A stretch of 64,000 nt of DNA from CADCTM01 sp049671305 (GTDB taxonomy: Bacteria; Cyanobacteriota; Cyanobacteriia; Cyanobacteriales; Coleofasciculaceae): assembly GCA_049671305.1 (NCBI GenBank), contig JBATUR010000017.1, positions 62,001 through 126,000 on the forward strand. Direction: 5' to 3'. The notes below the pieces were generated by a model. That model saw only the letters and a program-made list of their open reading frames with translations. It made no database searches and had not been told where the DNA came from. The position numbers and the translations under genes are program-made. The stretch's first letter is position 1, and every line of letters begins with the position of its first letter. Positions 7,815 through 18,601 of the stretch are shown here, one piece after another.

Positions 7815-10800
7815 TTAGTTTTCTGCCTTGGGATGACGCAAAGGAATATCAATGATAAATTGAGTTCCTTGCCCTGGTGCAGAAAAGCACTGCAACTCAC
7901 CACCATGTTTTTCTACAACAATTTGATAACTAATTGATAAACCCAAACCCGTACCTTTACCAACAGGTTTGGTGGTAAAAAAAGGATTAAACAATCTTTT
8001 TTGCACTTCTTCAGTCATTCCCATGCCATTATCGATGACGCGAATAATTACCTGACTATTACCCTTAGCTTCTGTGCAAATTGTAATAGTAGGATCTATT
8101 CTTTGCTTGTCGCCGACACCAAATGACTCCAAAGCATCAATAGCATTACTAATTAAATTCATAAATACTTGGTTCAATGGTCCTGCATAACACTCCACTA
8201 GCGGTAGTGCCGCATACTCTTTAATTATTTTAATTTCTGGATTTTTACCATTGGCTTTGAGGCGACTTTGCAAAATCATTAAAGTATTATCAATACCTTC
8301 ATGCAAATCTACCTCAGCCATTTTTTCTTCATTTCTAGCAAAGTTGCGTAGAGAAAGTACGATCTGATTGACACGATCAGCACCAACTTTCATCGAGTTG
8401 AGCAACTTCAATAAATCTTTAATTAAAAAATCAAGCTCAACCGTATTTAGTCGCTCTTGAATTAGTGGTAGCGGCTGAGGATAGGACTGCTGATATAAAT
8501 TGACAATGCCCAACAAATCATGAATATATTCACAGGCATAACCAATATTGCCCGTAATCAAACTAACTGGATTATTGATTTCATGAGCCACACCAGCCAC
8601 CAACTGCCCTAAGCTGGACATCTTTTCGGTTTGTATTAGTTGGGCTTGAGTGCGTTGCAATTCTCGTAAAGCTTGCTCCAACTCAGTCGCCTTAGTATTA
8701 GCGCGCGCCTTAGATAACTGAAGTGCCAAGTTTTGTTGAGCTAGTTGCGCCGCCGTTGTGGTTTCCTTTTCCAAAAGACTGGCTTGAGCTAAAGCAATGC
8801 CAACTTGAGCTGCCACGGCTTCTAATAACTCAATTTCAGTACTATCCCAATGTCGATAAGTATCACATTGTTGCAGGGCAATCATACCATTAGGTTCGCC
8901 TTGATAAGAGGTGCGAATAATCAACAGCGATTTGAGATCCATTGCCCGATATAGTTTGGTAGTAGAATCTGATAACGATTCGGTATAGATATCTGTAGAA
9001 GCGATCGCTTGATCACAAGCTAGCACCTGTTGCAGACAAGGATACCCCGTCATTAACACTTCACAATACTTCACTGAGCTATATCCTGGTTCTAAATACT
9101 CCGCAACCAAAGGTAAGGTTGGCAAAGTTGCTGCTTGATACAAATAAATCAGACAGCGATTAACTTTTAGTGCTTGCCCTAGCTGGGTTACAGTTGTTTC
9201 AAAAATATGGGATAAATCTAAAGAAGAGCGAATTTCCGTAGTAATCTGTTTAAGTAACTCAGCGCGGTGATAAGAACGTCTGAGTGCCGCTTCTGCCTGC
9301 TTTTGCTCGGTAATATCAGTATGGATGGCAATTACTCCCACTACCTCACCTGTGACATCTTTAATAGCATCTGCCCGTAGCGCAATTTGTTTAATCACAC
9401 CCCGGCGGGACAGCATTTCCACTTCCCCTTGCCAGCCCTGACCACGTGCCGCAATACGATAAACTTGATTAACTAAAGTTGGGTTACAAAACAAAACTGT
9501 CGAACCCCCAGCGCTGTTAAGCTGCTCTATGGTATAACCAAACATTTGACAAAATGCCGGATTTAGGTATGTGAGGCTAGAAACCAAACTATCGGCAATA
9601 CTAATAGCATCACTGGCATTTTCTACAGCTTTACTAATGCGTAAGAGTGCTGATTCAGTTTCTTTAGCGGCGGTAATATCTTCGATCATCGCTACCGAAA
9701 ACAAGGGACTGCCAGCTTTATCCCGTACTAAAGAAACCGTCAGTCTGCCCCAAACCAGGCGACCATTTTTGTGAAAGTAGCGTTTTTCTAATTGATAAGA
9801 GTTAATTGAGCCAGAAATGAGCTGCTGATAGAGGTTTACACCCGCTCCCTGGTCATCGGGATGAGTAATAGCTGTTAGCCTAACTTGTCTTAATTCATTT
9901 TCGTTGTAGCCAATTAGCGCCTGCATGGCTGGGTTACTGGCAAGAAGGACTCCAGAGGGGTCACTTAGGGCAATACCCAGGGCAGCGTTTTCAAAAATGG
10001 CTCTAAAACGCACCTCGCTCTGTCGTAGCGCTTCTTGTACCTTAAAACGGTCTGTGAGGTCACGAGAGTTGATGACAATGCCTGCGACGGCTGGATCTGC
10101 TAGCAGGTTTGTGCCACAAGATTCTAATAAGCACCAAGTTTGGTTTTGGCAACGAAAGCGGCAGACGACGGGCGGTAGAGTTACGCCATGTGCGGCGGCT
10201 AAGAATTCGTCCCAGGCAACGGCGATCGCTTCTTTGTCTTCATTCGCTATGTATTGTAAGATTTCCGAGCCAATCAACTCGGATGGTGAGTAACCAAGAA
10301 TGCGTTCAATGGCGGGACTAGTATAGAGAATTTTGCCACTACTAGACAAAATTGTAATCAGGTCACTGGAGTTTTGAATCAGCGATCGCCATTTTGCTTC
10401 ACTCTGAGCCAGTGCTGCTTCTGCCTGCTTGCTTTCGGTAATGTCACGGGCAATAGTTGAGATAAATTCTATTTCACCACTAGGAGATTTGTGGGACATA
10501 ATCACTTGAGACACCGGAATGGCTCTGCCTTCATGGTGATGCCAAGTGGTTTCGCCGCTCCAGATGCTTAGATCTGTACCTTCGGTAGATGCCAGTGTAG
10601 TGATGGCGGTTGGTATTGGCATCGGTAGCAGCGAAGAGGCTGGATTTTGACTAATTGCTAAGTCTTCTGTTTCGTCAATGCCAAACATCGTCCTGGCACT
10701 GCGGTTTAGGTAAAGAGGTTTTCCGGCAGCATCGGTAATACCTACAGCGTCTGGCGTGGCTTCTAAGATGGTGGTGAGGCGTTCGGCAAAAGCCTGTGCT

Positions 10801-12038
10801 TGTTGGCGTTCGGCAATTTCTGAGCGTAATTGTTCAACGACTTGTTCTAGTGTAGCTGTGCGTTCTTGGACACGATTTTCTAGTTCTTCGTTGGCTTTTT
10901 CTAAGGCTGCTACCAGTTCCAAAGAAGCAGTAATATCGTTAGCAATGCCATCGAGGCGGTTGGGGTTGCCTTGGTGATCATAAATGAGGCGAGTACGATC
11001 GCGTAAGTGGCGAATTTCACCGTCAGGACGGATAATGCGATATTCTACTTGATAGTTTCCGGTTTCAAATAATTGCCTGGTTTGAGTCCAAACGCGATCG
11101 CGGTCTTCTGGATGAATGATTTCTAGCCACAAATTCGGGTTTGCCAAAAATTCCGAACTAGGACGCCCAAAAATTGCCTCGGCAGCCGGGTTTAGGTAAA
11201 GTAGCTGAAAGCTCTCTACAGCAATTGACCAAACTGCATCTTCCAAGGAATTAAGAATACTATTGAGCCTTTGTTCGCTAGCAATAAGTGCGGCTTCGGT
11301 AAGTTTTCTTTCTGTAATGTTGCGGACAATTACGACAACTTCATCTTTAGCACTTTTGATTAATCGCGCTTCAAAACATTGCAGTTTGTCTGATACTTGT
11401 GAAGAATATTCAAAAATTATGGCTTGGTTTGTGGTGAGGGCTTGTTGTAAATAATTCTGAAACGAATGAGCAATTTCTGGCGGCATCACAGCCAGTAGTG
11501 ACTTACCGATAAATTGCGTAGGCGGCGTCAACAATTCTACATCTTTGCCAGAACGGAAATCTAAAAAGATGCCTTCTCGACTGAGGCGAAAGCTAGCATC
11601 AGGAGTTAGGTTACTCAAAGCTAGGTGATAAGCTTCATCTTCAAGCCTTTGAGTTTCTGTTTGAGATTGGGTAATATTTTGGCAGACTCCTGTAACTTTA
11701 ATTTGGTTTGAGCGCTCTTGAGAAGTTGCTTCTCCTTGACAGGTAAAGTAGCGAACAATGCCATCACGAGGGCAGATCCGAAATTTAATTGTATATTGTG
11801 TTTGTTTTTTAATGGCAGTTGCGATCGCTTGTAGGACTGTTTTGCGATCGGCTGGCACGATTAATTTGAGCAAACTTCGATAAGTTGCTTTTAAGCTACC
11901 AGGGGCGACACCTAACAACTGCTCAAAATCCTCAGACCAAGTGATTTGAGCCGTGCCGCTATTCCACTCCCACATCCCGCTTTTGGTGCATTGTAGGGCT
12001 AATTTCAAGCGAGTATCACTCTTGTCCAGGTATTGCAT
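7815..12038 (-). CDS. multi-PAS/GAF hybrid-less sensor histidine kinase
   Basis: A 1407-residue soluble sensor kinase with no membrane segment. It carries about seven PAS/PAC modules in tandem from residues ~10 to 925; each PAC ends in a DITxxKxAE-type linker. A GAF domain follows at ~950-1085 (SLDLSHIFETTVTQLGQALKVNRCLIY), then a short coiled coil, HisKA with phosphoacceptor H1152 in GVAHEINNPV, and a HATPase_c domain with N-box NQVFMNLISNAIDAL (~1289), DNGMGM (~1336) and GKGTGLGL (~1361). No receiver domain is fused and no response regulator lies next to it, so the partner is unknown. Signals are unassigned; no heme- or flavin-PAS signature is obvious. Confidence 0.93.
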   Translation of the reverse strand: MQYLDKSDTRLKLALQCTKSGMWEWNSGTAQITWSEDFEQLLGVAPGSLKATYRSLLKLIVPADRKTVLQAIATAIKKQTQYTIKFRICPRDGIVRYFTCQGEATSQERSNQIKVTGVCQNITQSQTETQRLEDEAYHLALSNLTPDASFRLSREGIFLDFRSGKDVELLTPPTQFIGKSLLAVMPPEIAHSFQNYLQQALTTNQAIIFEYSSQVSDKLQCFEARLIKSAKDEVVVIVRNITERKLTEAALIASEQRLNSILNSLEDAVWSIAVESFQLLYLNPAAEAIFGRPSSEFLANPNLWLEIIHPEDRDRVWTQTRQLFETGNYQVEYRIIRPDGEIRHLRDRTRLIYDHQGNPNRLDGIANDITASLELVAALEKANEELENRVQERTATLEQVVEQLRSEIAERQQAQAFAERLTTILEATPDAVGITDAAGKPLYLNRSARTMFGIDETEDLAISQNPASSLLPMPIPTAITTLASTEGTDLSIWSGETTWHHHEGRAIPVSQVIMSHKSPSGEIEFISTIARDITESKQAEAALAQSEAKWRSLIQNSSDLITILSSSGKILYTSPAIERILGYSPSELIGSEILQYIANEDKEAIAVAWDEFLAAAHGVTLPPVVCRFRCQNQTWCLLESCGTNLLADPAVAGIVINSRDLTDRFKVQEALRQSEVRFRAIFENAALGIALSDPSGVLLASNPAMQALIGYNENELRQVRLTAITHPDDQGAGVNLYQQLISGSINSYQLEKRYFHKNGRLVWGRLTVSLVRDKAGSPLFSVAMIEDITAAKETESALLRISKAVENASDAISIADSLVSSLTYLNPAFCQMFGYTIEQLNSAGGSTVLFCNPTLVNQVYRIAARGQGWQGEVEMLSRRGVIKQIALRADAIKDVTGEVVGVIAIHTDITEQKQAEAALRRSYHRAELLKQITTEIRSSLDLSHIFETTVTQLGQALKVNRCLIYLYQAATLPTLPLVAEYLEPGYSSVKYCEVLMTGYPCLQQVLACDQAIASTDIYTESLSDSTTKLYRAMDLKSLLIIRTSYQGEPNGMIALQQCDTYRHWDSTEIELLEAVAAQVGIALAQASLLEKETTTAAQLAQQNLALQLSKARANTKATELEQALRELQRTQAQLIQTEKMSSLGQLVAGVAHEINNPVSLITGNIGYACEYIHDLLGIVNLYQQSYPQPLPLIQERLNTVELDFLIKDLLKLLNSMKVGADRVNQIVLSLRNFARNEEKMAEVDLHEGIDNTLMILQSRLKANGKNPEIKIIKEYAALPLVECYAGPLNQVFMNLISNAIDALESFGVGDKQRIDPTITICTEAKGNSQVIIRVIDNGMGMTEEVQKRLFNPFFTTKPVGKGTGLGLSISYQIVVEKHGGELQCFSAPGQGTQFIIDIPLRHPKAEN

Positions 12039-12174
12039 AAAGCGTAACTATGATTGGCAATTTTTAAAAGGGTGTGCCGTATTTTTAACTAGTTAAACTT
12101 AATCTTGGTTTAACTGAAGATTTCTCAAATCTTGATTACTACTTTTTTTTTCTAATGACGTTTTGTTCTAATTA

Positions 12175-12483
12175 TTATTTTTCGGTTAATGTTTGATGAT
12201 ATTTAAGGTAAAGCATAGAATATACTGGACGACCGCTTCGTAGATGTCGTTCCACAACTGTTGGTACTTCGTCCACCTGAACGCCACTGTACCAAGTTTC
12301 TTCAGGCACTACCAAGACCATTGGACCATTGCCACATTGTCCCAAACAACCGCTAGCTATGACAGTGACTTCGGTCACTGGCAAGCTTTGAAAAGCTGCC
12401 AATACCTTTGCAGCGCCTTGCTTTCGGCAACTGTGACTTTGACAGATTAATACCTGTTTTGATGATGCTGAGAGATCAACCAT
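12175..12483 (-). CDS. thioredoxin-like (2Fe-2S) ferredoxin domain protein
   Basis: A 102-residue protein of the NuoE-like thioredoxin-fold ferredoxin family. The four cluster cysteines are C14 and C19 (CQSHSC) and C47 and C51 (CLGQCG), in the spacing of this family. It ends in a conserved VxxVVERHL helix. Such proteins are widespread in cyanobacteria as cytosolic electron carriers of unknown partner. It lies downstream of the kinase's promoter region and shows no evident operon. Confidence 0.8.
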   Translation of the reverse strand: MVDLSASSKQVLICQSHSCRKQGAAKVLAAFQSLPVTEVTVIASGCLGQCGNGPMVLVVPEETWYSGVQVDEVPTVVERHLRSGRPVYSMLYLKYHQTLTEK

Positions 12484-12613
12484 GATTGAGGTAGCGTTTT
12501 GAAAAGAAAATTGGCTAGGAAGCTATAGCTTTAAAAGATAACTTAAGAACAAGAAGTAAGACCCATCTCTTAAATTAACGACTGAGCTACAGGTAAACCG
12601 GAAATAAACGTCA

Positions 12614-12646
12614 AAAGTGAAGAGAGAATAAAACTCTCTTCACTTT
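12614..12646 (-). terminator. 13-bp perfect hairpin downstream of the NRPS locus
   Basis: AAAGTGAAGAGAG (12614-12626) pairs perfectly with CTCTCTTCACTTT (12634-12646) around a 7-nt loop. It sits 145 bp beyond the end of the minus-strand NRPS gene, so it is probably its terminator. The following U-tract is weak on either strand. The rest of 12484-12790 shows nothing recognisable. Confidence 0.45.
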
Positions 12647-12790
12647 CAGTTGTAGCAATATTTGAACAATCTAGGTGGCTGAAGTTTTGGGATGGTTGCT
12701 GGTCTAGGTATAATGACTACTCAAGTGCTGGTTAAAGCCGCTTTTGGGCAGCACCTGACAGCTTTGATGTCTCAATTCAAGACTTCTTAT

Positions 12791-15595
12791 TTACACCACA
12801 TCGTTTGCCTGTGCCTTCTTTAAGCATAGTTTAAGTTTTTCTGCCACTTGTTCAACTTGTGGTTCATCAAACAAATTGATATGAAGGCTAGAAATCTCCT
12901 GAACATCTAAACGTCTTACTAAATTACTCCAACCCAATTGAGGAGCAAGATACCAACCTTTGTCGCTTTGTTCAAGAATGGCTCGGAACAAAGTAACGGA
13001 ACCAGAGTAAACTTGCGGAACATAATCTTTCATCGCTTGAAGGTTGGCTTTGGTCACTCTTTCAATGTTTTGATCCATTGAATTCTTGCTATCTAGATGT
13101 AAGGTTCTGGTAACTTCTGAGAAGTCGGCATTTATCTAATCAGTACTTTGTTGAGCTTCAGCTTTTTGCAGACTGTTTTGGTTCCACTTGGATTGTAATT
13201 TGGCTTTTGCTTTAGCAACAATAACCTTGAAGCCATTCCGAAAAATCTGCTGTGTCTGATAGATAAACCAGCGTAAAGTTAACCGCTTTTTATAGTCTCC
13301 ATTTGATGTATCAAATAATGCCAAGAGTGCCACTTTTTCGCCTTGTGCCTGTAGTTGCTGTCCTATTTCATAAGCGACGTATCCACCAAAAGAATAACCG
13401 CCTAGAAAATAAGGACCAACTGGCTGGATCGTTTTCATTTCCTTGATATAAAGAGCTGCCATTTCCTTTATGTCTGTTAAAGGAGCTTGTCTGCCATCTA
13501 AACCAGGCGGTTGTAGTCCATACAATGGTTGATCGGGAAGATAACGCAGCAAACGCTGGCAATACACAGCATTTCCTATAGCTTCATGGACGCAAAAGAA
13601 AGAAGGTTTTGAGCCATTAGGTTCAATAGTCACAAGCGATCGCCACGGTGCTAACTCGCCCTGTGTATCGATAAGAATTGCTAATTGCTCAACGGTGGTT
13701 GTTTCAAATAAGGTAGCAAGTGACAAAATTTTGCCAAATTTCTCATTAACTTTGGCAATTAAACGCATTACTAGCAGCGAATTTCCACCTAATTCAAAGA
13801 AGTTGTCCTTGATGCTTATTGGTTTGATGCCTAAAACTTCTTGCCAAATTTCAGTTAACTGAAACTCTAAAAGATTACGGGGTTTGATAATTTCTCTTTC
13901 TGTACCAATTCCGATATCTTCTGGTGCAAGTAGTGCGCGACGATCAACTTTGCCGTTGGGAGTCATTGGCAGTGTTTCTAACATGACAAATGCGGTTGGC
14001 ATCATGTAGTCGGGCAAGTTATTTTGCAAAAAGCTACGCAGTTCGACACTTTTGATTTTTGCTTTTTGGTTGAGGATAATATAGGCAACTAAACGCTTGT
14101 CGCCAACGACATCTTCTCTAGCAATGACGACACTTTGTTGTAGAGAGGGGTGTTGTTCTAGTGCGGCTTCAATTTCACCAAGTTCGATACGAAAGCCGCG
14201 AATTTTTACTTGGAAATCGATGCGCCCAATGAATTCAATGTTGCCGTCAGATAAATAGCGGACGGTATCACCAGTTTTGTATAAGCGCGCTTCTGGTTGG
14301 TCACTAAAAGGATTGGCAATAAATTTCTCTTCTGTCAAATCGGGGCGGTTGAGATAGCCACGACCTAAACCTGCACCGCCAATGTACATTTCTCCAGGTA
14401 CGCCTATTGGTACTGGTTGTAAAAGGTGATCAAGGATGTAAATTTGAGCATTGTCAATTGGACGACCAATCGGAATTTCTGCCCGAAGTTTGTCGGCTTC
14501 TGGGTTTGCCAGTGGATCATATACTGTTGTGGTTACGGTGGTTTCAGTTGGTCCATAAGTATTTAGCCACCGAGGATGGTTGCCAACTAATTTGAACCAT
14601 TTTAAATAAGTGGCGCGTGAGGCTTTTTCGCCACCAACTACTACTAAACGTATACTAGTTGGCAAGGTTTCTTGAACTGAAGATAAACCATTAACTAGTT
14701 CGTGCCAAAAGGCAGTTGGTGTGTTAAGAACTGTGAGTTGCTGTTGTTGGCTGAATTGCAAAAAATTGCTAATTGAAGAAACAATATCTTCAGGACGCAG
14801 AATCACTGCTGCACCGCTAATCCAAGAGGGAAAGAGTTCTTCGACAATAATATCAAAACTCATGCTAGAAAATTGCAACACTCGATCGCTAGAGGAGATG
14901 TTGAACTTTTTTGCGATCGCGACGGCGTGGTTAACTAATCCCTTTTGGGTAATCATTACCCCTTTTGGTTTACCTGTGGAACCGGAGGTATAAATCACAT
15001 ATGCAAGATGCTCTGGAGTTGTTTCATTACTTAAGTTTTCCTGGCTTTCTTGAGCAATAATTTCTCAGTCACTATCAAGTTTTACTAGTTGAGAATTGCA
15101 CGCAGGCAACAAATCAACAAGCGACTCTTGGGTTAACATAATCGGTGGTTGAGCATCTTGCAGTTTGTAAACTCGACGTTCGTAAGGATAAGCTGGATCG
15201 AGAGGAATATAGGCTCCTCCTGCTTTGAGAATGCCTAAAAATCCAATGGTCATTTCAATTGATCGTTCTACACAAATTGCGACTAATACATCTGGTTTTA
15301 CTCCCAATTTTTTTAGATAATGTGCTAATTGATTAGCTTTGGCGTTTAGTTCTCGGTAAGTTAGCTCTACGTTTCCCGCTACAACTGCTACAGCATCGGG
15401 CATTTGCTCAACAATACTTTCAAAAAGTTGATGAATGCAAGAATCTTTGGGATAATCTGTTTGAGTATTATTCCATTCTTCTAATAAAACTTTTCTTTCT
15501 TCTGTTGTTAGCAACGGTAACTGGGAAACGTCTTGAGCAGGGTTATTAACTACAGTTTCCGAGACGCTTTCTTGCTTAGGGGTGGTGTGAATCAT
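12791..15595 (-). pseudogene. NRPS-like A-PCP-TE module interrupted by two in-frame stops
   Basis: One continuous reading frame of 934 codons broken by TGA (15065-15067) and TAG (13136-13138). The three segments encode, in order, a post-condensation linker and adenylation N-terminus (LPLLTTEERKVLLEEWNNTQ; LTYRELNAKANQLA). Next come the rest of the A domain (YTSGSTGKPKGV, FDIIVEELFPSW, LNTYGPTETTV, YKTGD, NGKVDRR lysine motif), a carrier domain (FFELGGNSL, Ser for phosphopantetheine) and a type I thioesterase (GGYSFGGY). The last segment carries the TE C-terminus with the probable catalytic His (SSLHINLFDEP). The TGA replaces a residue that is usually Trp (LDSD*EIIAQ). The TAG falls in the TE lid and removes the catalytic His. 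No condensation domain is present. Frame is preserved across both stops, so decay is recent, or the stops are sequencing errors. Confidence 0.85.
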
Positions 15596-16173
15596 CTGAA
15601 GGTATAAATGAACAGCTTACAGGGACTTTCGTCCGCTTATCTATTGAGGTAAACTGCACCGCTACTAAAAATTTAAAGTTTTCATCTATCTAAAGACAGG
15701 TTTTTAAACCTTGTCTTGACATAATAGCCATAAAATCTGAGTGATCGCCACTCTATTTACACAAAAAATATATATAAATATACAATAATTAAACTAAGGA
15801 AAAGATTTAAATTTTTTACGGATTCAGATTTTGAACTACGGAATACATCAGCAAATGCCACATCGCTAAATAATTGGGTATATCTCAACTTCTTGCTCAA
15901 AATTTCCAGGAGTCGTACTTACAGTTTGATTCTGGAAGTCAGAGATAGTTGGCTTACTTTTTACGCCTCATAGCACCAAAAATTAGTTTATATTTAGGTG
16001 GAACTAATTTTTTTTCAGAAAATTTCCGGAAACAACTTTGTCAAAAACGAAAATAGTAAGTTAACTAAATAATCTCTCAAAAAAGCTTTTTAAGAGCCAC
16101 AACAGCACCCTATTTATCTCTATACCATTTATAGTAAAGCACAGATTGCTTTTTCCTAGACTAAAATTAAGTT
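15596..16173. other. intergenic region between the NRPS locus and hetI
   Basis: 578 bp holding the divergent promoters of the NRPS-like gene and hetI. It is AT-rich. I see no open frame, repeat or recognisable operator. Confidence 0.5.
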
Positions 16174-16893
16174 GTGTTTAGTAAAAATATTTTTGGGCTG
16201 CCGCCTCTTGACCTAAAGTTACTAGAAAATGAAGCTCACGTCTGGTCTGCTTCTTTCAAACAACTGCTATCGCAAGTTGAACAATTAACACAAATACTGT
16301 CGGAAGATGAAAAAAATCGAGCGAGTCGATTTCACTTTGAGCAAGACAAAATACGCTTTATAATTGGTCGCGGACTGCTTAGGCTCATATTAGGTCGCTA
16401 TTTAACTATTGAACCAGATCAACTGCAATTTGCTTATAGTCTTACTGGTAAACCAGTGGTATCTAGTAGTAATGTTCAGTTCAATTTATCTCACTCTGAG
16501 GAGATGATCTTGTATGCTTTCACAAGCGATCGCCAAATTGGTATCGACTTAGAATATCTTCGCCCCATTCCTGAACTCAAACAACTAATCCAACAATTCT
16601 TTTCTGTAGCTGAAGCTTCGGCAATACTTTCTCTACCTGCAAGTGAACAGCAACTTGCTTTCTTGCAAACTTGGACTTGCAAAGAAGCTTATCTAAAAGC
16701 CACAGGTGAAGGATTAGCTCAACTTTCACAAGTGGAAGTATACATCAGACCAGGAGAACCATATCGCTTATTAAATAACCAATCACAAGCCAACCTTTGG
16801 TCACTTCAAACCTTAACACTTACCCCTGAATACGTGGCAGCGTTGGTTGTAGAAGGACAAAATTGGCATTTAAAATGTTGGCAATGGTCTTAA
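16174..16893 (+). CDS. hetI: 4'-phosphopantetheinyl transferase HetI (Sfp type)
   Basis: Transfers the 4'-phosphopantetheine arm of CoA to the serine of carrier proteins; in Nostocales the broad-range enzyme is HetI. The 239 residues are close to HetI's usual length. Visible motifs are FNLSHSEEMILYAF, the Mg-binding IGIDLEYLRP, and WTCKEAYLKATGEGL. The start is GTG at 16174; no upstream in-frame ATG exists. It is divergent from the broken NRPS-like module whose carrier domain it would activate. Its stop overlaps the convergent cysteine synthase stop by 4 bp. Confidence 0.9.
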   Translation: MFSKNIFGLPPLDLKLLENEAHVWSASFKQLLSQVEQLTQILSEDEKNRASRFHFEQDKIRFIIGRGLLRLILGRYLTIEPDQLQFAYSLTGKPVVSSSNVQFNLSHSEEMILYAFTSDRQIGIDLEYLRPIPELKQLIQQFFSVAEASAILSLPASEQQLAFLQTWTCKEAYLKATGEGLAQLSQVEVYIRPGEPYRLLNNQSQANLWSLQTLTLTPEYVAALVVEGQNWHLKCWQWS

Positions 16894-17864
16894 TTTGGCG
16901 CAAGTCCTTTTGACTCTAACCATTCTCGATTAAATAGCCGCGACTGATAACGCCCTCCACCGTCACAAAGAACAGTTACGATAGTATGTCCGGGTCCCAT
17001 TTCTTTTGCCAGGGCAACCGCTGCACCAACATTAATGCCGACTGAACCGCCCATAAAAAGCCCGTCTTTTTCTAGAAGTTGGTAGACTACTCGTACCGCC
17101 TCTTGGTCGTCAACTTGAACAGCATCATCAATAGGAACATTTTCCATATTTCCGGTAATACGGGTGCTGCCGATGCCTTCGGTAATTGAGTTACCATTGG
17201 GATTGATTTCGCCTGTCTTTACATAGCTATACAAACCACTGCCCAATGGGTCAGCGACGATACATTTAATTTGAGGGTTCTTTTCCTTCAAATAAAGTGA
17301 AACTCCGGCATAAGTGCCACCAGTACCAGTTGCCGCCACCCAAGCATCAATTTTTCCATCAGTTTGTTGCCAAATTTCTGGTCCAGTGGTGTGGTAATGT
17401 GCTTCTCGGTTTGCCAAGTTATCAAACTGATTTGCCCAAATCGCATTTTCCATTTCGGCGGCAATGCGTCCAGAAAGCTTAACGTAATTATTGGGGTCTT
17501 TATAAGGCAGTGCCGGCACGGGACGAACTTCTGCACCCAATGTCCTCAAGGCGTCCATTTTTTCTTGAGACTGAGTATCAGGAATAATAATTAAGCATTT
17601 ATAGCCTTTGGCATTACAAATATGAGCCAAACCAATGCCTGTATTACCGGCTGTACCTTCAACGACAGTTCCTCCGGGTTTGAGCAAGCCTTTTTCTTCA
17701 GCGTCCTTGATAATGTATAGTGCGGCGCGGTCTTTGACGGAACCGCCGGGGTTGAGAAATTCCGCTTTGCCGAGAATTTCGCAGCCTGTTTCTTCGCTAA
17801 AGCTGTCTAAGCGAATCAGTGGTGTGTTGCCAATTGTGCCAATGAACCCTGTTTTGATATCCAT
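16890..17864 (-). CDS. cysK: cysteine synthase (O-acetylserine sulfhydrylase)
   Basis: PLP enzyme making cysteine from O-acetylserine and sulfide. It is 324 residues. PLP lysine K44 lies in NPGGSVKDRAALY, the substrate loop in EGTAGNTGIGLA, the phosphate-binding glycine loop in ATGTGGTYAG, and the C-terminal GGSVGINVGAA and VLCDGGGRYQSRLF. The family also contains cystathionine beta-synthase-like and O-phosphoserine variants. The residues seen are typical of the cyanobacterial CysK-like group. Monocistronic by layout, with promoter near 17.9 kb. Confidence 0.88.
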   Translation of the reverse strand: MDIKTGFIGTIGNTPLIRLDSFSEETGCEILGKAEFLNPGGSVKDRAALYIIKDAEEKGLLKPGGTVVEGTAGNTGIGLAHICNAKGYKCLIIIPDTQSQEKMDALRTLGAEVRPVPALPYKDPNNYVKLSGRIAAEMENAIWANQFDNLANREAHYHTTGPEIWQQTDGKIDAWVAATGTGGTYAGVSLYLKEKNPQIKCIVADPLGSGLYSYVKTGEINPNGNSITEGIGSTRITGNMENVPIDDAVQVDDQEAVRVVYQLLEKDGLFMGGSVGINVGAAVALAKEMGPGHTIVTVLCDGGGRYQSRLFNREWLESKGLAPN

Positions 17865-17962
17865 AATTTTTATTTTATGGTGAGATGAGCGTTAGCGTCA
17901 CAGCAGCAACTCATCTTTCCAATAATCAAGTAAGGTGAGCATTGCCCACCCTACTAAAGCAT

Positions 17963-18601
17963 TTACTTGTTAGGTTGAGGAGTCATCCGCAGATAAGGCT
18001 TGACGACTTCAAAACCTTTGGGGAATTTTTCCTTCAAAACTTCTGGATCTTTCAGTGTTGGGACGATAACACAGTCACCGCCATCTGTCCAGTTGGCTGG
18101 AGTTGCCACCTGATGGTTGTCGGTGAGTTGCAATGAGTCAATTACCCGCAGAATTTCATCAAAGTTACGACCGGTGCTAGCGGGGTAGGTGAAGTTTAGG
18201 CGTAATTTCTTTTGAGGATCGATGATGAATACAGAACGCACTGTTAAATTATTCAGTGAATTCGGGTGGATCATGTCGTAGAGGTCAGCAACCTTTTTAT
18301 CAGGATCTGCCAAAATTGGGTAGTTAACGTTGGTCTTTTGGGTTTCGTTAATGTCTCCAATCCAACCTTTGTGAGATTCTACATCATCAACGGAAAGAGC
18401 AATAACTTTCACATTACGCTTGTCGAATTCTGGCTTGAGTTTTGCCACCATGCCTAATTCGGTGGTGCAAACGGGAGTATAGTCTGCAGGGTGAGAAAAT
18501 AATACGACCCAGCTATCACCTGCCCAGTCATAAAATTTGATTTCGCCTTCCGATGATGCTTGAGTAAAGTTTGGTACTTCGTCGCCTAGTCTTAGAGCCA
18601 T
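17963..18601 (-). CDS. 1-Cys peroxiredoxin (Prx6 family)
   Basis: Thiol peroxidase reducing H2O2 and organic peroxides. The 212-residue product has the peroxidatic cysteine C45 in SHPADYTPVCTTELG, an Arg in the active-site region (VRSVFIIDP) and the long C-terminal dimerisation arm (ATPANWTDGGDCVIVPTLKD) of the 1-Cys Prx6 class. I take ATG 18601 (MALRLGDEVPNF), preceded by AAGGAA eight bases away. A reading from 18652 would add 17 basic residues foreign to the family. Length and C-terminal arm exclude the 2-Cys (AhpC) type. Confidence 0.92.
   Translation of the reverse strand: MALRLGDEVPNFTQASSEGEIKFYDWAGDSWVVLFSHPADYTPVCTTELGMVAKLKPEFDKRNVKVIALSVDDVESHKGWIGDINETQKTNVNYPILADPDKKVADLYDMIHPNSLNNLTVRSVFIIDPQKKLRLNFTYPASTGRNFDEILRVIDSLQLTDNHQVATPANWTDGGDCVIVPTLKDPEVLKEKFPKGFEVVKPYLRMTPQPNK

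Noticed and set aside
12791..15595. Stop-codon readthrough or selenocysteine in the NRPS gene
   Set aside because: Two different stops (TGA and TAG) are involved. No recoding structure was seen, and other genes in the window use these codons as normal stops.
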